NCBI GenBank assembly: GCA_965203615.1
Contig: OZ241900.1
Coordinates: forward strand, 4,092,001 to 4,156,000
Direction: 5' to 3'
Length of the DNA: 64,000 nucleotides
Source: VXNE01 sp965203615
GTDB lineage: Bacteria > Pseudomonadota > Gammaproteobacteria > Pseudomonadales > Azotimanducaceae
Below the pieces are notes generated by a model that saw nothing but the letters and a program-made list of their open reading frames with translations, searched no databases and had not been told where the DNA came from. Every line of letters begins with the position of its first letter. The first letter of the stretch is position 1. Positions 52,107 to 60,852 of this stretch are shown piece after piece. The position numbers and the translations under genes are program-made.

Positions 52107-52292
52107 ATCTGTTCTCACCGCAGACCTATAAGGCATTCTCCGAATCAGATAGGACTGTTGGAAGGCAGACCACTAGCCAGCGCCTGTACGTATCTTTCGT
52201 ACGAAGCGATCTCCCATCTATCTTCTCTGAGACTTTTGGAACATATGGCGGACGATGTCGTTGACGAGTTTGTCGAGGCGGCAGAGTCCTAA
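52107..52292 (+). pseudogene. 3' remnant of gene interrupted by the IS1595 element
   Basis: Joined to 47412-47428, the frame reads on as DLFSPQTYKAFSESDRTV and ends at 52264. In the next frame SLRLLEHMADDVVDEFVEAAES to a stop at 52290-52292 reads like a real C-terminus. The gene had therefore probably already lost its frame, or the two parts belong to different genes. The following 65 bp up to the nucleotidyltransferase gene show nothing. Confidence 0.45.
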
Positions 52293-52356
52293 ATGATCAG
52301 GCCGACTTAGGCCCACTCCTACTGGCACAGCGGGTTGTTTCGACTCGTCGTGGACA

Positions 52357-52875
52357 CTAGCCGCTCAGTATCTCCTCCAGGGCGTAGAGCGTCTTCTGGG
52401 GTATGCGTTCAGCCGGGTAGTAGCGCGTTACGATGTCCATCGCGGCGGCGTAGTTGGTGACATTCAGATATCGCAACAGGTATCGAATGTCGGCCTCGTC
52501 GTGGAACTCCGGTCCAAGCCGCATCCCCAGGCATTTCATTGCCAACAAGTATTCGGGGCTGGCCGTCATCACCGAGAGATTCGACAGTTCAAGATACGGC
52601 TGATAGTCACCCTGCTGACTGAGATAGCCCTTGACTGCGTCGTTGAGCCAGTCCCGCGGGCATTGCTCCTCGTCGGCGATGCGCTCTGCGGCTCTGCGAA
52701 TCACGGCGGCGGGACGAAAGAAGGCGTCGAGATCCTGGGTGCTCTGTCTTGCCTCGTGTACGAGACACATGACGGCGCCACCGACCAGGTAAACCTCTCC
52801 GGTGACATCGGCTTCCGCAAGTTTCTCGTTCAGGAGTTCAAGCAGGCGGTGGATGTCGGCGTGATTGAGCGCCAT
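52357..52875 (-). CDS. DUF6036-like nucleotidyltransferase, putative toxin
   Basis: This 172-aa protein has a minimal nucleotidyltransferase motif, EVYLVGGAVMCLVHEARQSTQDLDAFF (residues 26-52). These residues are GG followed by the metal-binding D-x-D-like DLDAF. The rest is helical (ADIRYLLRYLNVTNYAAAMDIV), as in small MNT/DUF6036 proteins. It starts in the TGATG overlap with the upstream ribbon-helix-helix-like gene, so the two are translationally coupled. This gene pair matches the organisation of nucleotidyltransferase toxin-antitoxin systems. The upstream in-frame extension is shadow sequence. Confidence 0.7.
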   Translation of the reverse strand: MALNHADIHRLLELLNEKLAEADVTGEVYLVGGAVMCLVHEARQSTQDLDAFFRPAAVIRRAAERIADEEQCPRDWLNDAVKGYLSQQGDYQPYLELSNLSVMTASPEYLLAMKCLGMRLGPEFHDEADIRYLLRYLNVTNYAAAMDIVTRYYPAERIPQKTLYALEEILSG

Positions 52876-53366
52876 CAGACCCTGGCGCCAAGAGTGCTGT
52901 CGACGAAGAGGTTTCGGCGGCGGAAGGGTGGGGGTGATGACGTCAGCAGGTGCAGCCTCAGCGAGTCCAGCCGCGACGCGAACCAGGGAGTGGTCAGCGG
53001 CGGTACGTCTCTTGGCCACTCCGGTACCGGCACATGCTTGATTGCGCAGGCGTACTCCACCATCGCTGCAAGGTAGTTCGACGTCCATGTATCCAGGCGC
53101 AAGAGGTCTGCAGACTGCACGGCGACCTCCAGTTTGGTCGCGCTGCATCGATGAAGAAAGTCATGCATCTCGGCGAGCGTCAGCGATCGCGCGAATGGAT
53201 CGGACTTCAGCCGGTTTATCAGTCGCTGGAATTCGTCCGATGGCGCGGGTAGCAATCTGCTCAATACCCACTTGGATACGTCTTCTCTCGCACGCGCCGC
53301 CTGCGCCTTGATTCGTTCCTTCTGCGCTGCGCTTACCCGTAGCTGCAGTTGTTCGGTCTTGGCCAT
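52875..53366 (-). CDS. putative antitoxin paired with nucleotidyltransferase
   Basis: This 163-aa protein has an N-terminal segment LQLRVSAAQKERIKAQAARAREDVSKWVLSRLL (residues 7-39) that fits a ribbon-helix-helix DNA-binding domain. The C-terminal SPPPFRRRNLFVDSTLGARV is a conserved-looking tail. Similar P-F-x-R-N-x-F endings are, from memory, common in proteins preceding nucleotidyltransferase toxins. Its stop overlaps the start of the downstream gene by one base (TGATG). Autoregulation is likely, but no operator was identified. Confidence 0.65.
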   Translation of the reverse strand: MAKTEQLQLRVSAAQKERIKAQAARAREDVSKWVLSRLLPAPSDEFQRLINRLKSDPFARSLTLAEMHDFLHRCSATKLEVAVQSADLLRLDTWTSNYLAAMVEYACAIKHVPVPEWPRDVPPLTTPWFASRLDSLRLHLLTSSPPPFRRRNLFVDSTLGARV

Positions 53367-53548
53367 ACAACAATCTTAGAGATGGGCCCCGCCAGCGTCT
53401 ATACAGCGTAATGACAAATTTGCAATGTCTGCCGCGAATGCTCAGGGCGCAGACTTCGTCAGGCTCAGCCGGGTTCGGTTGGGGATGCTGTTGACTAATT
53501 CGATGCGATCACGGACTGTGCCGCACACCCATCGTTGAGCGAATACCC

Positions 53549-54442
53549 ATGACAGGCCTGCGTCGTTCGATACATTTCGTGCCCGGCGGCAACGAGCGGA
53601 TGCTCGTCAAGTCGCTTGGCACCAACGCGGACGCCTTGATCTTCGACCTGGAGGATGCGGTCACGCCGGCCCGCAAGGACGAGGTGCGGGGCATCGTCGC
53701 GTCGTGGCTTGCCGGATCCGACTTCGGCAGCAAGGAGAAGACGGTGCGAATGAATCCCCTGGATACGCCCTGGGGCCGCGCCGATCTCGAAGCCACCATG
53801 GTCTCCCCGCCGGACGCATACGTCGTCCCGAAACCGGAGACGCTGGAGGGTCTGAACGCCATCGACGCCGAGTTGTCGCGGCTGGAGCGGCTGCACGGTC
53901 ATCCCGACCGGGGTGTCGGGCTTATCCTGATCGCGGAGACGCCGCTGGGCGCGCTCAACAACCCGACCTTCCCGAAGTGTCCCCGCGTCGAGGGGATGAC
54001 CTGGGGCGGGGAGGACATGTCCGCGGTGCTCGGCGTGCCGGGCAACCGCGATGCGGAGGGCAACTATCTATCCGTCTACCAGCACACGCGCGTCGTAACC
54101 CTGCTTAGCGCGGCCGCTGGAGGTGTGCAACCCATCGATGCGGTGTACGTCGACTTCCGCGACATCGATGGCCTTCGGGAGGAATGCGAGGAGGGGGCGC
54201 GGCTCGGTTTCACGGGCAAGCTATCCATCCATCCGGACCAGATCGACGTGATCAACGACGCTTTCACGCCCGCGCCCGAGCAGGTCGCCGAGGCGAAGGC
54301 ACTCATCGAAGCGTTCGACGAAGCCCAGGCCGAAGGCCGCATGGCGTTTACCTTCAATGGCCAGATGGTCGATATGCCACACCTCAGCCGCGCCCGGGCG
54401 CTGCTGGAGCGGGCGCGGCTAGTCGAAGAGAACGCCCCTTAG
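53549..54442 (+). CDS. HpcH/HpaI aldolase / citrate lyase beta-like CoA ester lyase
   Basis: This 297-aa TIM-barrel enzyme of the CitE-like family has LRRSIHFVPGGNERML at the N-terminus and DALIFDLEDAVTPARKDE (metal-binding region). VRMNPLDTPWG, a catalytic Glu in ILIAETPLGALNN, WGGEDMSAVLG, and the C-terminal KLSIHPDQIDVIN substrate-binding motif follow. Family members cleave or make CoA esters such as malyl-, citramalyl- or beta-methylmalyl-CoA. It is convergent with the TauD gene (24 bp). A single-gene operon is likely. Confidence 0.9.
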   Translation: MTGLRRSIHFVPGGNERMLVKSLGTNADALIFDLEDAVTPARKDEVRGIVASWLAGSDFGSKEKTVRMNPLDTPWGRADLEATMVSPPDAYVVPKPETLEGLNAIDAELSRLERLHGHPDRGVGLILIAETPLGALNNPTFPKCPRVEGMTWGGEDMSAVLGVPGNRDAEGNYLSVYQHTRVVTLLSAAAGGVQPIDAVYVDFRDIDGLREECEEGARLGFTGKLSIHPDQIDVINDAFTPAPEQVAEAKALIEAFDEAQAEGRMAFTFNGQMVDMPHLSRARALLERARLVEENAP

Positions 54443-54466
54443 TGTCGTGTCACGCGGGCGGAGGGC

Positions 54467-55381
54467 TTACATGCCCCGTACGGTGTTGTCCGTAGGGGCG
54501 TCGGAAGCGTCCCGCAGAAAATCCCGGAGCTGTCGGTCGTGCCGTCGCGTCGCGCCTTTGTCGTGTATGTACGGTTCCCAGCGGGCGGGACGCGAGGCTT
54601 CCGGCACGTCCCCTACTACCGTCACGCGCTGGATGATGCGTTCCCCGTCGAAGTCGTCCAGCACGAAATGCTGCGTGCAGCGGTTGTCCCAGATGGCGAC
54701 TGTCCCCGCGGTCCATTGATAGCGCACCGTGAACCGTGGACTCGACACCCACCGCGTGAGGTGGCCGAGGAGCAATTCGCTCTCCTCGTGGCTCATCTCG
54801 ACGATGCGGCGCGTGAAGTGCTCGTTGACGAAGAGCGACTTCCTGCGGGTAACGGGGTGCAGGCGCACCACCGGGTGCATCGCCATCACGTCGGCCCGGT
54901 TGTGGGGATGGGCGTCGTGCAGGGCGGTCAGGCCGTCGCACAGGTCGCGTAGCGGCGCCGAAAGCTCGTCGTACGCCTTGTACATGTTGGCCCACATCGT
55001 GTCGCCGCCCACGTCGGGGCAGGTCACGACCCTGAGTATGGAAAGGATGGAAGGTTCCGGCTGGAACGTCAGATCGCTGTGCCACTCGTCGGCCACGCCC
55101 CCTCGGCTTCCCACGAGTTCCAGTATCTCGGGGTACGGGGTGCGGTTCCTGACGTTGGGATGCCCCTCGATATGCCCGAAGTGCCTGCCGAACTCGATGT
55201 GCTCCTCCGCCGTCAGGTGTTGCCCGGGGAAGAACAGAACGAGATGCTCGTGGAGCAGTTCGAATATTCCTTCCACCTCGGCGGCGCCGGCTTGGGCAAG
55301 CGATATGCCGCGCACCTCCGCGCCAAGGCTCGGCGAGACTTTCGATACGTCGTATGGATCGCGCTGAAGTCTGGTTGCCAT
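54467..55381 (-). CDS. TauD/TfdA family Fe(II)/2-oxoglutarate dioxygenase
   Basis: This 304-aa dioxygenase has the metal triad as H-x-D in DEWHSDLTFQPEPS (about residues 97-110) and the distal His in TQHFVLDDFDGERIIQRVTVVGD, whose Arg binds 2-oxoglutarate. PHNRADVMAMHPVVRLHPVTRRKSLFVNE is typical of alpha-ketoglutarate-dependent taurine/2,4-D dioxygenase relatives. It probably hydroxylates a sulfonate or small aromatic ether-like compound, but the substrate cannot be determined from this sequence. Confidence 0.9.
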   Translation of the reverse strand: MATRLQRDPYDVSKVSPSLGAEVRGISLAQAGAAEVEGIFELLHEHLVLFFPGQHLTAEEHIEFGRHFGHIEGHPNVRNRTPYPEILELVGSRGGVADEWHSDLTFQPEPSILSILRVVTCPDVGGDTMWANMYKAYDELSAPLRDLCDGLTALHDAHPHNRADVMAMHPVVRLHPVTRRKSLFVNEHFTRRIVEMSHEESELLLGHLTRWVSSPRFTVRYQWTAGTVAIWDNRCTQHFVLDDFDGERIIQRVTVVGDVPEASRPARWEPYIHDKGATRRHDRQLRDFLRDASDAPTDNTVRGM

Positions 55382-55530
55382 CCGGGTCCGCCTTCTGGAT
55401 GCCTCTGGATGGTTGCAAGGCTACTCGGGTGCTTGCGATTAGACCAGTAATAGGGCCATCACGGAGGTTCACACATGCGGACCGGTCGCAGGATGGCATA
55501 ATCCCGACGGACGGGACGGAGGATCGGAGC

Positions 55531-56247
55531 ATGTTGAAAAGGCTGGTTCTTGCGGTAGTCACCATCGGCTGTCTGGCAGCGCACGGTGCGGGGATCCAGG
55601 CCGAGCACGTCGTTACCCACGTTGACGGCGACCACGTGAGGGTCGAAGTCGGCCGGTGGATACAGGACCAGGAAGGGCGGACCCGGCACGATATCGACGA
55701 CTGGACCCGGATCGTCGACCCGATCGAGGGCGTCGAGTGGGGTGCGAACTCGAAGCGCGGCAGATACAGCGAAGCGCGGAGAAGGGTCCCCACTCCGCCG
55801 ATGGGCTCTCCACTGATCGATTTGCCGGGATCGTTGACTGGTCCGAACGTCCAGGAAATCTCTCGGACCGACCTGGGCACCGGAGAGATCAATGGTGTGG
55901 AATGCCGGGGGACCCTGGTGGAGATCGTCGTGTCCGGCGGTGGCTTTACAAAGCGCATCGAACTGGAAGCGTGCATGACCGAAGCGTTCATCTTCCCGTT
56001 CAACATGGCGTTTACCATCCGTTCAGACGGTGCCGAGCAGAGAACCGAGTTGCGCAACATCGTCGAATTGACGGACACCCAGATGGAGGGGACGTTCAGG
56101 CCGGATGACGACTGGAAGGAATCGCGCTTTTTTCAGGTTGTGCGCACCAACGTGGGCTGGAGCGGCATATGGCCGTTTACGAAGCCGGGAGCCAAGGTGA
56201 CCGGCACCGTCCTGCCGTGGCCCAAACCCCGGGAACTGGATTGGTAG
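55531..56247 (+). CDS. exported hypothetical protein
   Basis: This 238-aa protein has a signal peptide (MLKRLVLAVVTIGCLAAHGAGIQA), so it is periplasmic or exported. The mature part contains a beta-rich domain with NGVECRGTLVEIVVSGGG and a C-terminal proline/aromatic segment (WSGIWPFTKPGAKVTGTVLPWPKP). No family is recognised. The start at 55531 follows a GGAGC-like ribosome-binding site; the open frame upstream is antisense to the TauD gene. The crotonase gene follows 33 bp later on the same strand. Confidence 0.65.
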   Translation: MLKRLVLAVVTIGCLAAHGAGIQAEHVVTHVDGDHVRVEVGRWIQDQEGRTRHDIDDWTRIVDPIEGVEWGANSKRGRYSEARRRVPTPPMGSPLIDLPGSLTGPNVQEISRTDLGTGEINGVECRGTLVEIVVSGGGFTKRIELEACMTEAFIFPFNMAFTIRSDGAEQRTELRNIVELTDTQMEGTFRPDDDWKESRFFQVVRTNVGWSGIWPFTKPGAKVTGTVLPWPKPRELDW

Positions 56248-56280
56248 CGCCGGCGTGCCGGTTACGAGGTCAAGCATCTG

Positions 56281-56955
56281 ATGGCGGAAGTTGCCACTTA
56301 CGAACTCATCGATCACGTGGCCGTGGTCACGATGGACGACGGCAAGGCCAACGTGTTTGGCCCCGACATGATCGCCGCGCTGAACGGCCACCTGGACCGC
56401 GCCGCCGACGAGGCCAAGGTGGTCCTGCTGAGCGGTCGGCCCGGTCTTTTCTCGGGCGGTTTCGACCTGCGCGTGATCCGCGGCGACGACCAGGAGGTCT
56501 GGCGCGACATGACGCGCGGCGGCGCACGCCTGCTCATGCGCCTCTACGGCCTCCCTCAGCCTCTCGTGATCGCGTCCACGGGGCACGCGGTGGCCCTGGG
56601 CGCGTTATGCCTGCTGACCGGGGACTACCGTGTCGGCGCCGACGGGGACTTTCGCATCGGGTTGAACGAGACGGCGATCGGACTGGCTTTGCCGCCGTTC
56701 GCCGTGATGCTTGCCGATGAGCGGCTTTCCCGGCGCCACCTGGCACGAGCGAGCCTCGGCGCGACGATTTTCTCACCGGCAGAAGCCAAGGATGCGGGTT
56801 TCCTGGACGAAGTGGTTGCGCCGCAGGACCTGCGGGAGTCAGCGCTCGATGTCGCTCGGCAAATGGTGGATCTTGACGGTTCGGCCTTTGCCGGAACGAA
56901 AAGGGGGTTGCGCGGCGCTTCCATCGCCAGGGTTCTTGAGGGTCTTGAGCGTTAG
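56281..56955 (+). CDS. enoyl-CoA hydratase/isomerase family protein
   Basis: This 224-aa crotonase is shorter than the usual 260 aa. The first oxyanion segment is GLFSGGFDLRVI. The second is IASTGHAVALGALCLLTGDYRVGA, which has no acidic residue at the usual catalytic Glu positions, as in relatives that act as isomerases, thioesterases or inactive homologues. DDGKANVFGPDMIAAL is the N-terminal substrate-binding turn. It is in the same direction as the exported hypothetical protein. Convergent small membrane-protein gene begins 23 bp beyond the stop. Confidence 0.87.
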   Translation: MAEVATYELIDHVAVVTMDDGKANVFGPDMIAALNGHLDRAADEAKVVLLSGRPGLFSGGFDLRVIRGDDQEVWRDMTRGGARLLMRLYGLPQPLVIASTGHAVALGALCLLTGDYRVGADGDFRIGLNETAIGLALPPFAVMLADERLSRRHLARASLGATIFSPAEAKDAGFLDEVVAPQDLRESALDVARQMVDLDGSAFAGTKRGLRGASIARVLEGLER

Positions 56956-56977
56956 CGTCGCTGGCTGGCCGAACCGG

Positions 56978-57199
56978 TTACGTCTCTCGAAACGCTCGCT
57001 TGTAGACGAGGACTGAAATCCACGTCGCGGCGAATGGACAGATCACGATCCCCAGGACGCTTATTGCAGAATCTGCGCGCGAATCTGTCAGGCCCAATAA
57101 GTGAACGAGTCCAACAAACGGAATCGCCACGAGAATGAGGGCGCCTGGCCACACAAAGCCCAGAATGCCAAGGATGGCGAGAACCTTCCGTCCGTCCAT
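56978..57199 (-). CDS. small two-helix membrane protein
   Basis: This 73-aa protein has two hydrophobic helices (residues 7-35 and 44-66) and a short basic tail (YKRAFRET). It starts 9 bp after the DUF2087 gene stop, suggesting it is the last gene of a four-gene operon. Base composition is lower in GC than neighbours. No family is recognised. Confidence 0.55.
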   Translation of the reverse strand: MDGRKVLAILGILGFVWPGALILVAIPFVGLVHLLGLTDSRADSAISVLGIVICPFAATWISVLVYKRAFRET

Positions 57200-57208
57200 G
57201 GTCCGAGT

Positions 57209-57655
57209 CTAACCGAGACTGCCTTTGGTGTAGACGCGCTTGCGCGCTCCCCGCTCGCGCAGGATGTTGCCGAGAATCGCGCCCGCGTCGACTTCGAGCG
57301 CGGGGTTGCCGAGGATGCCCGCCACGCGGCCATAGTCCAGGAAATACCGCGAACCGTCCCTCGTGCGTCGCAGGAATCCGCAGTCCACCATGCGCCGCCG
57401 GAGCGTCACATGATCGATGGCGCCCCGCACGGAGGCCAGCCAATCCGTGAGGACCTCGTTGACCTCCCGCTCGGCATACGGCCGCCGCCGGACCAGCGCC
57501 ATGGCGGCGATTGCCAACAGGATGTCGCGGTGCTCCGGACGCTTGGGAAACCCTTGCAGGGCGCCGGTATGGAGCAGTCGGTGCAGTAGCCCCTCGACGT
57601 CCCGACGTGTTGCCGGTGCAACCGTTTCGGGCGATTCGACTCCTGGACCCGCCAT
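57209..57655 (-). CDS. DUF2087 domain protein
   Basis: This 148-aa protein has a C-terminal region PYAEREVNEVLTDWLASVRGAIDHVTLRRRMVDCGFLRRTRDGSRYFL (about residues 60-108) that matches the DUF2087 pattern: a helix-turn-helix-like sequence ending in aromatic-aromatic-leucine. DUF2087 is found in putative transcriptional regulators. The start MAGPGVESPETV at 57655 lies 14 bp after the FAD oxidoreductase stop. It could regulate the operon in which it lies; inferred. Confidence 0.75.
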   Translation of the reverse strand: MAGPGVESPETVAPATRRDVEGLLHRLLHTGALQGFPKRPEHRDILLAIAAMALVRRRPYAEREVNEVLTDWLASVRGAIDHVTLRRRMVDCGFLRRTRDGSRYFLDYGRVAGILGNPALEVDAGAILGNILRERGARKRVYTKGSLG

Positions 57656-57669
57656 TGACGACCTCTTGG

Positions 57670-58995
57670 TCAAACCCCCGGCCCCGGACGATTGGGGGTG
57701 CCGTCGTGGAATCGGGAGAACCGGAATCGCGTCAGGTCGTGCCCCGGGGATTCGCCGAGCACGAGCGACGCCATGACCCTGCCGGCACCGGGTCCGATGC
57801 CGAAGCCATGGCCGCTGAATCCCGTGGCGACGAACAGCCCGGGACGGTCGTCCACCTCGTCCATGACCGGGACGATGTCCGGGGTCATGTCGATCATGCC
57901 CGCCCACGACTCTACGAGAGGAATCCCTTCGAGGGCGGGCAGCCGTTTTCGGATGGCCTCGTCGAGTTTACGCAGGGCGCGGTCCGAAGGCGGCGGGTTC
58001 AGGACGCGGTCGCGTTCGAAAGGACTTTCCTTGTCGTCGCGCCAGGTGCGGGCCGTCATGCGGCCGAGCACTCCGTCGAACTGCAATTGGAGGTTGCCCG
58101 TGTTGGCCTTCAGGATGTGCAGGAACCTTGAGAAGTAGCGGAATGAGTCGAGCCCGACAAAGTGATCGTTGGTCCCGGCTGCGGAGACGGTGTAGCCCCC
58201 GTCCTGGCGGCGGCGAAACCCGAAACCCGGTGCCGAAGCATTGCCGTCGTAGAAGTCCGGTGCCGGTGCCGTTCGCGCCACCGTTGCCCGGAACGTGAGT
58301 TGCGGCAGGTCAAGCCCGACGTGCCGCAACAGCAGCGAACTCCAGGCGCCTGCTGCACAGACCACGGCTTGGGTGCGTACCGGGCCACGTTCGGTGACGA
58401 CGCCGGAAACCGCGCCTGCCTGGAACTCGATGCCGCGCGCGGCACAGTTCTCGATGATCCGTCCGCCGGCGCGTCGCACGGCCCGCGCCAGGGCCGGAAC
58501 GGCGACAAAGGGCTCGGCGCGCGCATCGCTTGGCGTGTGGAGGCCGCCGACATAGCGTCCCGGAAGCCCCGGGATCAGCGCATCCACCTCGCTGGCGGTG
58601 AGGAGCCGGGTGTCCAGTTGATGCTGCCGGGCGATCTCGAGCCATTCTTCGTGTTTCGCCAACTGGCTTTCCGTATCGGCGAGGTAGGCGACGCCGCGCT
58701 GGGCGAAGCCGATGTCTTCGCCGATCTCTTCCGCCAGCCCGGCCCAGATGCCCTGGCTCTCGATAACGAGGGGCAACTCGTCGGCGTCCCGCGCCTGTTT
58801 GCGGATCCAACCCCAGTTGCGGCTGGACTGCTCTCCCGCGACGCGGCCTTTCTCGAGCACGAGCACGTCGACGCCGCGTTTTGCCAGGAACCAGGCGGTG
58901 GAAATGCCCGCCACGCCGGCACCGATGACAACAACACCCGCGCTTCCAGGCAGGTCGTCCTGGAAGGTGATGGGGCTTTGGTCGCTAAGGACCAT
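57670..58995 (-). CDS. FAD-dependent oxidoreductase (D-amino acid oxidase/DAO family)
   Basis: This 441-aa FAD enzyme starts VVVIGAGVAGISTAWFLAKRGVDVLVLEKGR (residues 21-51), the Rossmann GxGxxG with terminal acid. The body has AAGAWSSLLL and GFGFRRRQDGGYTV, and the C-terminal SGHGFGIGPGAGRVMA binds the flavin ring. The covalent-flavin-type motif SRNWGWIRKQ near residue 57 resembles sarcosine/glycine-oxidase relatives. It oxidises an amine or amino acid, unspecified. The CmcJ-like gene precedes it by 40 bp, so the two are co-transcribed. Confidence 0.88.
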   Translation of the reverse strand: MVLSDQSPITFQDDLPGSAGVVVIGAGVAGISTAWFLAKRGVDVLVLEKGRVAGEQSSRNWGWIRKQARDADELPLVIESQGIWAGLAEEIGEDIGFAQRGVAYLADTESQLAKHEEWLEIARQHQLDTRLLTASEVDALIPGLPGRYVGGLHTPSDARAEPFVAVPALARAVRRAGGRIIENCAARGIEFQAGAVSGVVTERGPVRTQAVVCAAGAWSSLLLRHVGLDLPQLTFRATVARTAPAPDFYDGNASAPGFGFRRRQDGGYTVSAAGTNDHFVGLDSFRYFSRFLHILKANTGNLQLQFDGVLGRMTARTWRDDKESPFERDRVLNPPPSDRALRKLDEAIRKRLPALEGIPLVESWAGMIDMTPDIVPVMDEVDDRPGLFVATGFSGHGFGIGPGAGRVMASLVLGESPGHDLTRFRFSRFHDGTPNRPGPGV

Positions 58996-59035
58996 GCTGG
59001 GTATTCCTGTTCGCGCCGGCGGGGACGCGCCGTGA

Positions 59036-59866
59036 TCAGAAAAAAGCGAAGAGGCGCATCTCCACGCTGTGCCTCGGCGCCGGTGTCGGGCCGGCATCCG
59101 GAAGCTCGATCGCGGTGTGCAAGGTGTATCGCGCCCGTCCGTCGGTCGCCGAGTCGTAGACCTTGAAGAATACCGCCTCGTCGGGTTCCAGGTACGGGTA
59201 GTAGAAGAACCGGTGACGCGGGCTATGGCGGGCGCGCCAGATCTCCCCCACGCGTCCCGGCGCCGGCCTGGGCGCAGGAATGAAGTCCGCTTCGTCGACC
59301 GTGCGCGCGTCGGCCACGGCGATCGGGTCGGACTCGATCCGGCGGCCGATGGGCCGCCACGCCTGCACGATGGCGAACCGTCGCTGGAGCAGCGTATCGG
59401 CCTCGTCGGGCAACAGGTCCCGGACCCGCTTCCTGGCGGACCAGTGCGTATAGTCGTTGTGCACGCCACGTGCCGGACCCTTGAGCCCTTTCGTCTGGCG
59501 CACTTGTGCGTCACCGTGACGCACCGTGTGGTCGAAGATGTGGATGCGCGTTGCCCCTGTGCATCGCTTGGCGATCTTCTCCATGGCCGGGTAGTAGATG
59601 CGCCTGACGCAGTCGTCATCCAGGAAGTCGATTGCCGGGAGTTGATCGCGCTGCACCTCGAAGCCGTGTACGTCCAGCTTCAGCGGCTCGTGCCATGCGC
59701 GCGCGTTCAGGACCGACACCTCGTGCCTGGCGGTGCCGCTGCCGAAATTCCGTCCTTGCGAATCCGGGGCCGCGATTTCGTAGTAGTGCTTGTCGCCCTC
59801 GTCGGTGGCATATGCCAGGGAAGTTCGGACGGCGGTCTGATCGAGTGTGGGGGCGGGTTCAGCCAT
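59036..59866 (-). CDS. CmcJ/NvfI family oxidoreductase
   Basis: This 276-aa protein is of the CmcJ/NvfI-like Fe(II)/2-oxoglutarate enzyme group known from natural-product pathways. RGVHNDYTHWSARKRV provides the H-x-D metal pair (about residues 133-148). Also visible are QAWRPI, ARHSPRHRFFYYPYLEPDEAVFFKVYDS and the distal His in RARYTLHTAIEL. The CmcJ protein acts in cephamycin biosynthesis. The function here is unknown and need not be biosynthetic. It is first of the operon with the FAD oxidoreductase, DUF2087 and a small membrane protein. Confidence 0.85.
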   Translation of the reverse strand: MAEPAPTLDQTAVRTSLAYATDEGDKHYYEIAAPDSQGRNFGSGTARHEVSVLNARAWHEPLKLDVHGFEVQRDQLPAIDFLDDDCVRRIYYPAMEKIAKRCTGATRIHIFDHTVRHGDAQVRQTKGLKGPARGVHNDYTHWSARKRVRDLLPDEADTLLQRRFAIVQAWRPIGRRIESDPIAVADARTVDEADFIPAPRPAPGRVGEIWRARHSPRHRFFYYPYLEPDEAVFFKVYDSATDGRARYTLHTAIELPDAGPTPAPRHSVEMRLFAFF

Positions 59867-60064
59867 CGCGGGACTCTGTGTGCCGGGGTCGAAGGACCAT
59901 TATAGGAAATTCCGGGTTCATGGCGCGCAGGCGCCACGGTGCCAAGAGCCCTCAGCCGGGGGAGCGTCCCCAACCGCTGACGCGCAAGGAAGTGCCGGCA
60001 CTTTCCCCGCCGCCGGAGGCGTGCTTCCATGTAAGTCTTGGGCTCGCTCCCAGGTGGTGCCGTA

Positions 60065-60725
60065 GTGGTCGCTCTCGGGTTGAAAGCATGGCGATACGGT
60101 CGCTGGTTTATTCGCCAGCTCGCGCGCCAGTTCCGCGACGACGGTTGCACGATTGCCGCCGCCGCGTTGACCTTCACGACGATGATCGCCGTCGTGCCCT
60201 TCTTCGCGGTCGTCTACCGGGTCCTGTCGCTGCTGCCCGAGTTCGCCGGCGTGGGCGACACCATCACCAGCTTCATTTTCGAGACTTTCCTGCCCGGTTC
60301 CAGCGATGTCGTTCTCGACAAGGTGCGGGAGTTCTCCGCCAAGGCGAACGAACTCACGCTGGTCGGGGCTGCAACTGCTGCACAAGGCGCATCTCGGCGG
60401 AGATTCGGTGACGGATGCCGAAATCCTCCAGGCCGTGCCCATGACATGCATCGAACGCGCCCGGATCTTCGACGTGCTGCACGCGGGCCGCTGGCTCCGT
60501 TCCACGGAGAGCAGGGCCTGGGTACTGGGTCGCGGCCTGGAGAGCGTGACCCTTTGGGATGTCTTCCTCGAGCTTCCCGACGGCATCTCTGCGGACGGGC
60601 TGGGAGGCGAAACGGCTGTCGAGTCGCGCTTTCGGGCATTCCTTGCCGAGGGCGCCATCCACCTGGACGTGAGCCTTGCCGAACTGACCGGCAGCGAAAC
60701 GTCCACCAAGGTCCAACGAGATTGA
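60065..60725 (+). pseudogene. YihY/BrkB family membrane protein with internal deletion and frameshift
   Basis: The first part (60065 to about 60365) encodes an N-terminal YihY segment: RQFRDDGCTIAAAALTFTTMIAVVPFFAVVYRVLSLLPEFAGVGDTIT and an FETFLPGSSDVV turn. After about 60366 the matching frame changes. QLLHKAHLGGDSVTDAEILQAVPMTCIERARIFDVLHAGRWL, the typical C-terminal cytoplasmic domain, is read in another frame to 60725. The central four or five transmembrane helices, roughly 170-200 residues, are missing. A deletion of several hundred bp plus a frameshift explains this. The start is probably GTG at 60065. Confidence 0.8.
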
Positions 60726-60852
60726 ACGGGCGCAAGGTGTTAGTGTCCGCATTCCGGGGTGCCTTGGGGACAATCACCCGTTGAATCGCCGGAAGCCCGA
60801 CGACGTGCCTCCGTCGTGCGGCTGCATCCAGTAGAGCGCGCAGGAGAGATCC

